From Isoetes taiwanensis (lineage: Eukaryota > Streptophyta > Lycopodiopsida > Isoetales > Isoetaceae): DNA of 64,000 nt. This document shows positions 44,211 to 54,260 of this stretch, in pieces; position 1 is the first letter of the stretch; the number at the start of each line of letters is the position of its first letter. The stretch is taken from positions 7,189,890 through 7,253,889 of the forward strand of contig JAJEKV010000030.1 in NCBI GenBank assembly GCA_021234155.1. Reading direction: 5' to 3'. The position numbers were made by a program, and so were the translations under genes. The notes beneath the pieces were generated by a model. It had not been told where the DNA came from and searched no databases. It saw only the letters and a list, made by a program, of their open reading frames with translations.

Positions 44211-46050
44211 TCTATCCGTTTGCATATTTGTCACAAAGAGGCACAATTTCACTCATTTTGCAATTTCACAATTCTTGATGCCTGATACTTGTTGCAAGCA
44301 TATCTAGAGCTTGCATTTATCTAGAGCCAGAGATAAGCACTTCTGCACTTCTGATACATAGCAGAGGATCCATGTGTGTACAGCTGAAAACCCCTTTTTT
44401 TGCTAAACACCAAAACTAGTCACGACAAACAAAATTGAGGAATATGCATTTCATAAATGAGACCCTAAAACCATCCGGCAACATTTCTTCTGGCCTTTTC
44501 TTGACGATTTTGGGCAAATTTTCTGGAATCGGGATGCATTCTCATGGAGAATCCGACAGTTACTCACTCCTAATTCCCTTTAGCCGTTCTTCTCGGTATT
44601 TCAGCTGCAAAAATTCAATGTATCAATCCGGCCCTTTTTTAAGACTACAAAAAGGCAGAGCATTAAAACATTTAGGTTCGATTGTGTATTGCTATGCACG
44701 CCAGATGCATATGCTACATCCGAAGGGGGCATTTAAAAGGCAACATATCTAGCAAGCATGAAATACATCTTCGTTTATCATAGCTTCCTTCCTTGTATGT
44801 AATACCTGTAATCCTTCTTGTCTGTAGTAGATAACTTAGCAATCACGATTCATAGCTCCAAACCTTTGTTTCAGGCCAATAATCAGCAAACAACTGCACA
44901 AATCCTACAAATTTCAGAGTGAGAAGACCTGCCGCTGAGTTGAGCGCCATCGCCGAGATGGGAAGAAGCAACTGACATAGCCGAGCTGGGAAGAAACAGA
45001 GAGGTAAATTAAGACAGACGCTTGTGGTCCATTATTTGTATTTCACCGTAACAGAGAACGAAATAGACTAGATCGGCCCCTTCCTCCTGGTTTGGCCTGC
45101 AACAAATCGACCTGCAACAAATCAACTTGCAGCAAATTCCTACCTGTGGCGACATGCAACAAATCAACTTGCAGCAAATTCCCACCTGCAATTCCAGTCC
45201 GGCGATTCCATTCTGGCGATTCCAGTAACTATGCTTCTATTCCTTCTTTTTTCACGACATGCTAAAATTTCGGCACAGAAGGGCTCTGATTGGACATCTT
45301 TTGATGTCGTAATCACCACTTGCCTGGGATTACTGTATTTTTCTGTATCTATTTTAAGGTGGAATTTCACCTCCACCAAGATCTGCTGGGCCAGATTATT
45401 TTTTTTTCACAGATTTTCAACTCAGATTTTTACAGATTTTCAACAAATTTTGACAGATATTCAACTCAGATTTTCACATACAATTCAACTCAGAATACAA
45501 ATTACATGAAAACTTCCAGAATTCCCATAATTCCGAATACAAAAAGATCGAAATTCAAAAGTTCCAAAGTTTATAAAAGCTTAAACACCAGAATTTTTTA
45601 GATTCGGGGAGTTCAGAAATTTCCAATGACCTTTCAATGTTTTTTTCATAACTGCGGACATTACATTGAACAACCGATTTGCATCGATGCCAAAATTAAA
45701 AGTGCACCACGTAAAATTCCACGAATTATTCATAAGCTGGCGCATGATACTTTCCTAGAGCTCGTGCACTATCAGGACAAGCAATACTCAATTCTTTATA
45801 AAACTCATCATCGTACTCATCGTCAACGGATCCACGATGAAACTCAGACAGTGAGTTGCATGTTAAAGCGGAAATCTCCGGCAATCCCAATCGACCCTTT
45901 CCATCGTTGTGCGAACAACGACCGGCCGACCTCACCAGGACCGACCAACCGACCCGACAATCGATCACCAATCGACCCGACAACTCGATCACCAATCGAC
46001 CCGGCAACGACAAACAACGACCCGACAACTCGCCGCATTAACTCCCCCGA
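44211..46050. other. Non-coding part of the cassette
   Basis: No recognised gene. A plus-strand frame of 195 codons (45626-46213) and minus-strand frames at 46028-45726 lie over a tandem repeat of CGACAATCGATCACCAATC-type units (45955-46025) and are unlikely to be proteins. A direct repeat with AACTTGCAGCAAATTCC is at 45120-45185. Confidence 0.45.
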
Positions 46051-46054
46051 CTAT

Positions 46055-47822
46055 ATTCGAATATTTTCTTGTGCGCCCGCGAAATCATCTTTGCGTAATA
46101 ATCTTGAAGTTGATTCTTTTGCAGGAATGTTATTGGACAAATCAACAAGTGGAGCCCTAGAAGCATTGGTAAGTGTGCTTTTGCAAATTTCATCTGGAAA
46201 TTATAAAGCATAATATATTAGAAACAGAATATACAAAAAAAATACAGAAATATGAAGTGAGAGAAAATACCAGAAAGAACATTTGCAAACGAACGTGTGC
46301 TGCCATCTTGATTAATTGGATTCGAAACCAAATCCATGCATGCATCAATCTTCAAATCAAGTGTACGATCGTATCTGCCAGCAAAACCCAGCAATCAGAT
46401 ATGTTAAATAAATAAAAACTATAATTAAACATATTAAAACACTTACTTCTCATATGAATCTCGATTTTTGTGCCCTGTAATAGTCATACCAACTTCTGCT
46501 GGCACACATTCGCGGTGAAAACGAGACACTAATGATACGCCGACCGCTCTTATTACAAATTTGCGTCCTCGGGCCCAATGGCCACTGCCCATAACTTTCG
46601 CCCACTTGGAGAGATTGTTCACGCCAAACCGGCGTAACGAACATACCAAACACAAAACAATTAACAAAATATTAGAAAAAAAAATTCAAAACACAAGTTC
46701 TAAGTTAACACTTACATTTTCTCTAGGTTTCATAATCGGTTGAAGAAACAAAGACCTTTGGCTTGAATCCGCTCCTTTGCGGGTAAATGGCGATATATCT
46801 TTGCTTGTATGTCACAATAAAATCAAGTTCATGTGTCCAAATCGGCTTCCTGAAATGTCTCTCATCAAATTTTGTGATAGTTGGCTGGTGGTTTTTACTG
46901 ATTCTCTCCCCATATTTTATTATCTCGCCACCATTATCAAAACCTAATGTGATATCAACATCTAACACAGCCTTTAACTCTTTTGCACCCCTGATACCAA
47001 ACCTTGTCAAGATGTAATACGCCAACCGCTTTATACAACCAGTCGAATGAGTGATTTGATGGTCAATATCTGCCAAAATATCTCGTTCTTCAGAAAAGGT
47101 TATGGCAGGAGCTTTATTCCTTGGTCGATCATAATTCCCTTCCTGTCGTGTCTTCCTTATAGCACAGATGAAAGCCTCACGGCTCTGACAAAAGATAGGA
47201 TCCTCTTGTATATCAAATGGATACTCACGTATCCCTGTTTCTGCCTGAACTCTCTACCTCTCCCTTCTGACTATCCTACCTATATCTCGAAACAAGCAAC
47301 TTAACCTAACAAAATATAGAACATTAAAATATGCTACAGAAAAATGAAAATTCAAAAAAAAAAGAGACACTTACGATGCAGGTGGATATAATTTCCCGTT
47401 CTTTTTCTTGGCCTACAAAAACAATATTATGTTAGAATCTAAATTTCAGAAAAGAATTTAGAAATTAATAAACTAGTAATCTGCAACAGAATAATAAGGT
47501 ACAGCAAATTACCTGAAGCATAAAACGTGTTAAAAGCTCGTTCAGCCTCCTCAAGGGAAGTTTTTCAACTGGCACACCAACATCAAAATTAAACGCTTTT
47601 CTTCACTCGTCAAATCTACCTCTTGCCCACTTGTTAGCACTCTTTGAGCGCTCACGACCACACTGCCAAAGCATCCGCAAGGAGATCTTCATCCGGGAGG
47701 AATCCAATCATCCTTTGGAGCTTCCTCATCTTGACATCTAATCCATCACCAAGTTCATCCGGAATTTCACGGCGTTCTTCAACATCCATGGGACTGCTAG
47801 GAACTTCTATACGAATCCTCAT
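46055..47822 (-). pseudogene. Crypton-like tyrosine recombinase gene, multi-exon, damaged
   Basis: Minus-strand pieces in order: MRIRIEVPSSPMDVEERREI... (47822-47650, then a frame change), GVPVEKLPLRRLNELLTRFM to a donor at 47512, a mini-exon AKKKNGKLYPPAS (47413-47375), a long exon (about 47300-46720) with LFRDIGRIVRR, YPFDIQEDPIFC, LTRFGIRGAKELKAVL and ITLGFDNGGEIIKYGERISK, an exon (46667-46443) with FGVNNLSKWAKVMG, RKFVIRAVGVSLVSRF and MTITGHKNRDSYEK, an exon (about 46382-46275) with YDRTLDLKIDACMDL, and a last exon near 46170-46055. The order and motifs match the Crypton/ZMYM-type (DUF3504) recombinase fold: first Arg in FGIRG, second Arg in FVIRAVG (His of HxxR is Phe), GH in ITGHK, then Tyr. 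TAG codons near 47257 and 46705 and the frame change suggest inactivation, though unrecognised splice sites could remove some. No function for the host is implied. Confidence 0.78.
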
Positions 47823-48238
47823 TGCCCTCTAAGTCTCCACCACACAAATTAAAAGACGGTTACGCCATCTTGAGTAGTAGAAAAACAAGAATCAAATTCA
47901 CGAAATTCCAAACCATATTCAATATCTTAGAGTCTTTGCTACACCGCATGCGGGATCTTCAATACCCCGCAACACGAAAAAGCCAAGATATATATGTCAA
48001 AGACCTTGGTGTAAAACTTCAATAAAGATTTGTGTAAAAAAATAGGATGCTTACCTTGAAAATTATGTCCACTGATTCTTGGGAAGACTATAATCGAACT
48101 CTAGAGCGTAACGCGGTTTGAAACCCCATCAAAAAGGTTATGGTTAGTAAATAAAACATTAAAGATAGAAAAAAAAACAAAACAAATGTTTGCATTACTT
48201 AGGCGCAAGACTCAGGCGCGACTGTAGATGAGAAATCC

Positions 48239-48442
48239 AAAGAAAAGAAGATCAGAGGCGGATGCATGCGAAGAAAAAAACTGTTCAAGATTAACAGATG
48301 AAGCCTCCAGGCGACTCCAGACCACTCCAGACGAAGAAATCCAGCAAAAGAAGACTGTAGGCAGATGAATGCAGCAAAAATACTGTTCAAGATTGACAGA
48401 TGAAGCCTCCAGGCGACTCCAGACCACTCCAGACGAAGAATG
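48239..48442. repeat. Tandem repeat, 102-bp unit, in the cassette
   Basis: CTGTTCAAGATTRACAGATG, AAGCCTCCAGGCGACTCCAG and ACCACTCCAGACGAAGAA occur at 48281-48339 and again at 48383-48440; flanking parts of the unit are also similar. It may lie in the 5' leader of the recombinase gene. Confidence 0.8.
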
Positions 48443-49039
48443 CTTCACAAAATCACTCCCAAAATAGTCTCCAAAGCCCTAAAATACCTGCACAGAAACA
48501 AAAAAAATGATTACGGCATCAAAACATAAGAAAAATTAAAAAAAAATCGATAAACATGTGCATTACCATGGAGCGCCTTCGCCGGACGTTACTCCAGGTC
48601 AAAATGAGCGATGGCGCCGGAGATCGCCATCGCTGAAGCTTGGAAACAGAGAGAGAGAAGTTCGCCGGAGAGAAAAGGAATTTTTCCACGTCGGAAAATT
48701 TGTTTTTAAGTGAACTGCCACGTCATCGCCGGAAATTTTTACAGAAACGTAATCCCGGCAAGTGGTGATTACGTTTGTTAATTTCCGGCGGTCGGGATTC
48801 CGCCGGAAAATATTCTCGGCGGAGCCGCTTGACCTCGGCGGGCGCCCGTCCCTCCCGAAAATATTCTCGTGAGCCGCCAGCCTCGGCGCGGCGCGGTCGC
48901 GCCGAGGTGGGGCTCCGGCCGAAAATATTTTCCGGCGGAATCCCTCCTCGCCGGAAATTATCTAATACTTATTTTATTTTCTTTCTGGCGGGGGATTTCC
49001 CCCGGAAGAAAATTGGACTCCAAAGTTGTACGGCATGTA
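48443..49039 (-). promoter_or_regulatory. GC-rich block, likely promoter side of the recombinase gene
   Basis: Very different base composition from its surroundings: CCGGCGG, GCCGGAAAATATTYTC and GCGCGGTCGCGCCG motifs between 48690 and 48990, with GAAAATATT(C/T)TC repeated at 48806, 48857 and 48920. On the minus strand an ATG near 48632 starts MAISGAIAHFDLE and then stops. Confidence 0.4.
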
Positions 49040-49149
49040 TATAAGACATGTCTTAAAAATTTCAATGGAAAACTAAGGTGTCTTATATGCCTATGTGGCC
49101 CAATTACATCTTAATAAATTTAAGACATGAGTGTCGTGGAAAAAGGGCC
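49040..49149 (-). repeat. Right end of the cassette
   Basis: Subterminal ATAAGACATGTCTTAAAA and TAAGACATGAG sites, then the terminal repeat ending ...GGAAAAAGGGCC at 49149. Confidence 0.65.
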
Positions 49150-49152
49150 TTG

Positions 49153-49310
49153 ATTGTGGTGGAAAAAAAACCCTGAAAAACACAATCACTTTGCCATGCG
49201 GTAAAAAAAAGGAATTGATTGAGACTTAATTAATTGTCGTGGAAAAAAAAACCTGAAACAACGCAATCACTTTGCTATGCGGTACTAAAAAAAAAAGGAA
49301 TTGATTGAGA
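49153..49310 (+). repeat. Tandem repeat just upstream of the methyltransferase gene
   Basis: ATTGTSGTGGAAAAAAAA, CGCAATCACTTTGCTATGCG and GGAATTGATTGAGA recur with a period of about 79 bp. A partial third copy lies left of the cassette at 44001-44033, which shows where the cassette inserted. The repeat overlaps the likely leader/promoter of the next gene. Confidence 0.75.
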
Positions 49311-49322
49311 GGTTTTGAGAAC

Positions 49323-50150
49323 ATGGGGAAGAAGAGAAACCTTGGAGACATGCCAGCGGCCGACGGATCTGATGCCAAAAATAACCACGTCCATCCTCGC
49401 AAGCGCTTCTATAGAGCTCGAGCACACAGCAACCCTCTCAGTGATTCTCACTTTCCGGTTCCTGTCAGCCCTGCACAATGCGATTGGAGCCAACATTTCC
49501 CTTCCTTTTTCCAAGGTAAGCAGAATGCCGAACCGTCTGATTCTAGTGATGAAAACGGACAGGATTTGAAGATTAGATTTGCAGACGTGGGTTGTGGGTT
49601 TGGAGGTTTGCTTGTTAAGCTTTCCGAATTGTTCCCGCATACACTGGCAGTGGGCATGGAACTTAGAGATAAGGTCACAGAGTATGTTAAGGAAAGGATT
49701 TTAGCATTGAGAGATAATAACCCCGGTCGGTATGGTAATATATCAGTCCTTAGAACTAATGCAATGAAGTATCTTCCAAATTATTTTGAGAAGGGGCAGC
49801 TCCAAAAAATGTTTTTCCTGTTTCCAGATCCTCATTTTAAGGAAAGGAATCACAGGCGAAGAATAATTAGCCAAACCCTCCTTGATGAGTATGCATATTT
49901 GATGGCTGTGGGAGGTACTCTTTACACTATTACTGATGTTGAGGAGCTTGGTGATTGGATGAGATCCTGCTTGGAAGCCCACCCATTGTTTGAAAAGATT
50001 ACTGAGGAAGAGCTGTTAGATGATCCAGTTGTAGAATTGCTGACGACAACATCAGAAGAAGGGCAAAAAGTTGCCAGAAATCGTGGGCAGACATACCGTG
50101 CTATATTCAGGCGAGTCGTTGGCCAAGATTCTAATGTTGCGGGTGGATGA
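49323..50150 (+). CDS. TRM8: tRNA (guanine-N7-)-methyltransferase, TRM8/TrmB type
   Basis: Intact single-exon frame of 275 residues; ATG at 49323 gives MGKKRNLGDMPAADG. The enzyme puts m7G at position 46 of the tRNA variable loop, using S-adenosylmethionine, as the catalytic partner of a WD-repeat protein (TRM82/WDR4 type). Seen here: the plant-type N-terminal motif RKRFYRARAHSNPLSDSHFP, SAM-binding motif I FADVGCGFGGLLVKL, acidic loop GMELRDKV, RTNAMKYLPNYF, the TRM8 signature FLFPDPHFKERNHRRRIIS, TDVEELGDWM, and the C-terminal TSEEGQKVARNRGQTYRAIF that closes the tRNA site. Length is normal for a plant TRM8. Being intronless, it may be the native gene or an old retrocopy; full conservation and an untouched frame argue that it works. 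Its upstream DNA holds a tandem repeat and, 174 bp away, the Crypton-like cassette, which may have altered its promoter. Confidence 0.95.
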   Translation: MGKKRNLGDMPAADGSDAKNNHVHPRKRFYRARAHSNPLSDSHFPVPVSPAQCDWSQHFPSFFQGKQNAEPSDSSDENGQDLKIRFADVGCGFGGLLVKLSELFPHTLAVGMELRDKVTEYVKERILALRDNNPGRYGNISVLRTNAMKYLPNYFEKGQLQKMFFLFPDPHFKERNHRRRIISQTLLDEYAYLMAVGGTLYTITDVEELGDWMRSCLEAHPLFEKITEEELLDDPVVELLTTTSEEGQKVARNRGQTYRAIFRRVVGQDSNVAGG

Positions 50151-50634
50151 GACAAGCTTTTTGTTCTGAAGCCATTGGATTTATTTGTTGTTTATAACAG
50201 AACAGCAATGCTTGATGATGCAGTAAAAAAATTATTGGACGAGCAATTCTTCCTTTATTTTTGGACATTGGAAAGTAGATTAATACAGATCTTAGGTGAG
50301 GGGACTGCATTGCTATGCATTTTTCATGTTCTCATGCTTCGTCATGTTTGCTCGAGTGGACCGCCAAGATGATCATCAGTTGTGTTCCACAAACAATGAT
50401 ACTGGAATGTAGTTCAGAGTTATTGAAACCAGCAGTAATTTGGGTGATACCTCCATAGTTGTTTTCTTATGTCCTGATGAATAAAAGTGACCATGACTTG
50501 TTGGTATGAACACGTTTTAGAACTTATCTAGACATGTATAATGCAGATTGTTATTTTTCATTTCCGTTTTTGTCTGCTGCAAAATTTTCCACGCCGCAAT
50601 CCATTTCTATATTTACATACCACGTTTGTTTCAG
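50151..50634 (+). other. 3' region of the methyltransferase gene
   Basis: No ORF of note. It includes the segment shared with 41682-41905 (50342-50530), which contains AATAAA-like TGATGAATAAAAGTG at about 50478, a plausible polyadenylation signal. Confidence 0.5.
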
Positions 50635-50802
50635 ACAATCTGCTCTGTCCAATCTGGCAATGCGGTGGGCAGCCTGGCATAGTTCCTCCGGTAAAGCTCG
50701 ACACCTGGCCGCTCCCGAATTGCTTGGATCCATGGTATCCCTAATAGACGAAAAAATGTTTAGAAGTCCAGCAGCAAAGAAGATTTCCCTTATTATTTCA
50801 AG
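50635..50802 (+). other. Orphan exon of an unidentified gene
   Basis: A TTGTTTCAG acceptor precedes and a GTAATA donor follows a 168-bp open stretch reading SALSNLAMRWAAWHSSSG, KARHLAAPELLGSMVSLIDE and RSPAAKKISLIIS. Codon use and composition are protein-like, but I find no partner exons and recognise no family. Confidence 0.35.
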
Positions 50803-53090
50803 GTAATAAATCTACAACGGAGGGCAGCCATAGCCGACTTCTCAGGATTTATTTTTGTTCTTATATGATGTATTCAAACAGCAGCAGGCCGGATTTGCCA
50901 ACAATGTGTACATGAGATTTGCTATTGGGTCTCGATTCCAAAGTCGTAACTTATTTAGACCAGATCCCCAATGCAATCTTTCTTAAATTTAGCATTTGCA
51001 ATATATCTTCATCTCATCTATGTGCAAAACAACAATCTCATGTGGATGATTTTACCCTAGTTGCTTGCCCTCACGTTCTTCCATTTTCCTAAGCACCATA
51101 TCTGCAAAATTTCCTTTGGATTGAAATGACGAATGTGAGGAAGCCATCTTTGGCATGCCCATGTGCTTTTGCAGACACACAGGCCGAAAACTTATTTCTT
51201 CCTTTGTGCATATCAAATTTATTAGTGTGTTATGTACTTACTGCAGTTGTGTTTTTTCTTATACAAGGCTTTCACCTAAATCCAAGCTATGTGCACTATG
51301 TACAAAATATTGAGCTGTAACAAGCATGATTTAATTAATCTAGACCAGACGCCCTTTATCTTGGCTGTAGATAAGCCATTTGTTGCAGTAAGGTTAGGAT
51401 TCCATTTGCTTTCTCACCAGCCAATGATCCATGTAGTTGATGTTTATGCTATCATCAGCTGCCAGTTAGTCAAGGGTGTTAGTGTGTTAATGCCAATTTG
51501 TGCCTCTCATACATCATTTAAGCATTTCACTGTTGCCTTGTTGGCAAATCACTGATGTGTGAACAACTATGCATGTTGCAGAAATTTAAGATCAGGCCAA
51601 TCATCGAAGACCATCAATGATAGCTCTTATAATGTTCCAACATTGGATGTGGTACCAGAACCTCATCTGATATATAGAAGTGGATGCGTAACCTTTCAAG
51701 GGAGAACTTCATTCCTTTTCCTTTCATTTTCTTCTTTCTCCTATTGAGGTGCAAAAACTGGGAATGCCCTTGGAAACAGATTTTTCATCTTATTCAAGGT
51801 CGTTTCAATTTGATTAAAGAACCTAAATGCAGCATAGATGTTTGAAAGCAAAATATATGCTGCAGAGCTTTCAAGATATAACTTAAGCATCTGTTTGTTT
51901 TGCCAAGTGACTATAAGAAGTCGAACCAGGAGAAATTTGCAAGCCATTTATCATCCATCACGATCAATCATGCTATTATAATGGCCTCTGTCAGAGCGTG
52001 CATGCTCACTTCTGATATAAAAGAGACAATGGTAGTCTTTATTTATCATCCTAAACAACTGGATGGAGAAAGAATGACAGAGTTGACTTTGCTGGGGTGA
52101 TGTTCCTCAGCCATAATTTGGCCAAAAATAATGCGCTTATGGCATTTATTGCATAACATGTTGAAAGACAAGCTTGTTTGGATCTATGTCATTGTCTTGC
52201 ATCTTCTCAATATATTCTAAGGCAAGACAACTTGGTTGCATTGGAAGATGTCATTTATGACAAATGTGTGCATCATTTATCTGATGTGTTGTCTATGCAA
52301 ATATTTATGGCATTTAGGCTCTATGAAAGGTATTCTTTCTTGGATTTTCCAGAAAGCTAGCTTTATGGCATCAGATTATGTCTGGGCATTTTGAGACTAA
52401 TGTTTGTCATGTCTTAATTCATGTCTCATTTTTTTCAGGAATCCATTCCAGTTTATGATCAGTAACGGCTATGAAAACCAATTCAGAATAATTTGGTTAA
52501 CCGACTAGAAACATCTTATTTGGTTCACACATTTATGATGCCTTTGATTTTCACTGTATATGGTTTAAGCATCAAGGATTACATGCTATTCTTTTTGTGC
52601 ATATGTTTTCCATGATATCTATTTTGCATTCTGAATGATGCACTAAAAGATGAAGTACAGAGGCTGAAGATAGCAACCTTTGCAAGGGCCATTCACCGTT
52701 GCATCGATGGCAGGCACAGAGAAGAGTAGGGCCGTGGTATCTTTTAACATGTTTGTGAGTGCTGTGCAAGCCTGGCTGTTGCAACATCTTCCAAGGCTTT
52801 TTGTTTTCAATTTTGTTCAAGAGAAAACCTTCTCTTTGTAGTTTCTATTCATGCTGAATTGGCATGATGTATGATACATGAATAGGGAAGGGGACATAGC
52901 TTGATTGATATTTGATAGTCGGTCATGGTCCAATGAACGAAACAGGATTAAGGCATCTGTACTACAGTTATGATCAAGCGCTTTTATTGCTTACTTAAGT
53001 TCTCTTTGGAAAAGACCTCGTCATTTGTCTCATCATTCCACCCCAAGAGAGCTAGTAGTTTCAGGTAAATGCACAACCTCATGGCATTCC
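50803..53090. other. Region without recognised genes
   Basis: Short frames only, such as 51559-51747, none with family motifs. Probably intronic or decayed intergenic DNA. Confidence 0.5.
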
Positions 53091-53091
53091 A

Positions 53092-53610
53092 TTTATTTCC
53101 AGTTCTGCTACACCTTTATCATCTTTGCAAACAACCTCCACCATTCCTCTATCGCAGCCCCATGCCACTTCTAAGAAAAGAGGTTGTCCACAAAAAAAGA
53201 ACCTTGAAAGCACAAAGAAGAGGAACAGTGACATAGAATGCAAAGTTTCTAAAGATAGTTCTCCAGATGAAGATGACAATGCACCAAGGATGTGGCCTGA
53301 ACATCACGTTGTAGCATTGCTCCATGCCCGATGTGAACTAATTGATGAGTTCTTAGCTCCTCCTAAGCAAGGCGTGGACTTGTGGTAAGGTGCGTACCAA
53401 AGTCATAGCAATGTGTGCTGATTTTAAGAAAGATACTAAAGCGTGCAGGAAGAAGTTTCAAAATGTTTTTAAGCAATATCAGAGTGATATTACTTGGAAT
53501 TACACTGCGACTGCTGTACATAATATCTCCATCATAGCAGCAATGTTGGGCGTAAGTTGCAGCATTGTTGGGCGTAATTTCCAGCATTGTTGGGCGGAAT
53601 TTGATATTGT
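53092..53610 (+). pseudogene. Myb/SANT-like protein remnant (PIF/Harbinger ORF1 type)
   Basis: A Ser/Pro/Lys-rich start (KKRGCPQKKNLESTKKRN) is followed by MWPEHHVVALLHARCELIDE, then after a frameshift near 53387 GKVRTKVIAMCADFKKDTKA and RKKFQNVFKQYQSD. A Trp-led helix, a conserved Trp (GVDLW) and the CRKKF/NVFKQY helix resemble the trihelix Myb/SANT domain of the accessory protein of PIF/Harbinger transposons, which binds element ends; plant trihelix factors are the other possibility. The transposase fragment at 55250-55812 supports the transposon reading. Confidence 0.55.
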
Positions 53611-54019
53611 GATCAGTCTTTTGTATTGGAGTCAGTTTGTGACAGTTTGAGATTTGGCAAGCATAGTGATTATGGTAATTATTGTTTCATTTTTCCAGTC
53701 CCTTCTAACATTTTCGAGTTCAAACATTTTATATTCGTGTTAACATACCAAACCCAGATGTTCCAGTCCTGTAGATAATGCCATGACGGCTTGCAACCTC
53801 TGTCCCCCATTGGCAGAAGAGCTAGGTCGAATCCATGGACTGCTAGTTATTGTGTTTATTCCAGGAAATTAGATATTCTTTCAAGCATGATGTTTTTGAA
53901 AAATGGCCTTGTTTGCTGCCCCCAAGACATTAAAGATAAATTGCAGACCATTTAAGTTATTTTACTTAATTCTGTAACAAGCATTTTGTTGCATTGTGCC
54001 ATAAACTCCACTGCTGCAT
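53611..54019. other. Spacer without recognised gene
   Basis: A GCAGCATTGTTGGGCG motif is repeated at 53540-53600; nothing coding. Confidence 0.4.
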
Positions 54020-54230
54020 TGCTGCATTCTGTTTTTGTTCCTTCTAGTCCAGCCCGTTGGCAATTGAAATAAGCAGTATATAGGAGAAACCGAAGACCAC
54101 ATCAAAGTATACAGCAGACCACATCAAAGTATACAGCAGTACACATGAGTTGACAACTTATGAGTTGACAGCAGTATACATCTGTGGCCTTTATATGTTT
54201 GATATGAAACAATTTTAGTTATTTATTTTG
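54020..54230 (+). repeat. Left copy of a duplicated segment in the transporter pseudogene
   Basis: TGCTGCATTCTGTTTTTGTT through ATATGAAACAATTTTAGTTA matches 55000-55190 in the same orientation, with an extra copy of CCACATCAAAGTATACAGCAG in the left copy. Confidence 0.8.
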
Positions 54231-54260
54231 GTTATCTTTGCAATAACAGTTTTCTACACA

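Larger units (their letters stand above)
44035..49149. mobile_element. TIR-bounded cassette carrying a Crypton-like recombinase gene
   Basis: The left end GGCCCTTTTTCCATGG and the right end (reverse complement GGCCCTTTTTCCACGA) form a short inverted repeat with 13 identical bases and one more mismatch. Next to each end lie several copies of the palindrome-like TAAGACATGTCTTA (44115-44200; 49040-49130). Flanks are TTA on the left and TTG on the right, which may be a damaged 3-bp target copy of PIF/Harbinger type. Inside is a multi-exon tyrosine recombinase gene on the minus strand. Known Cryptons lack inverted repeats, so either the recombinase was captured by a TIR transposon, or it sits nested in one. 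The flanking sequence (TTGTCGTGGAAAAAAA) is part of a tandem repeat that also lies right of the cassette. Confidence 0.7.

Noticed and set aside
45626-46213. Plus-strand frame of 195 codons in the cassette
   Set aside because: Overlaps the last recombinase exon in antisense and a simple tandem repeat (NRPDNRSP/IDPTTRSP); no protein features.
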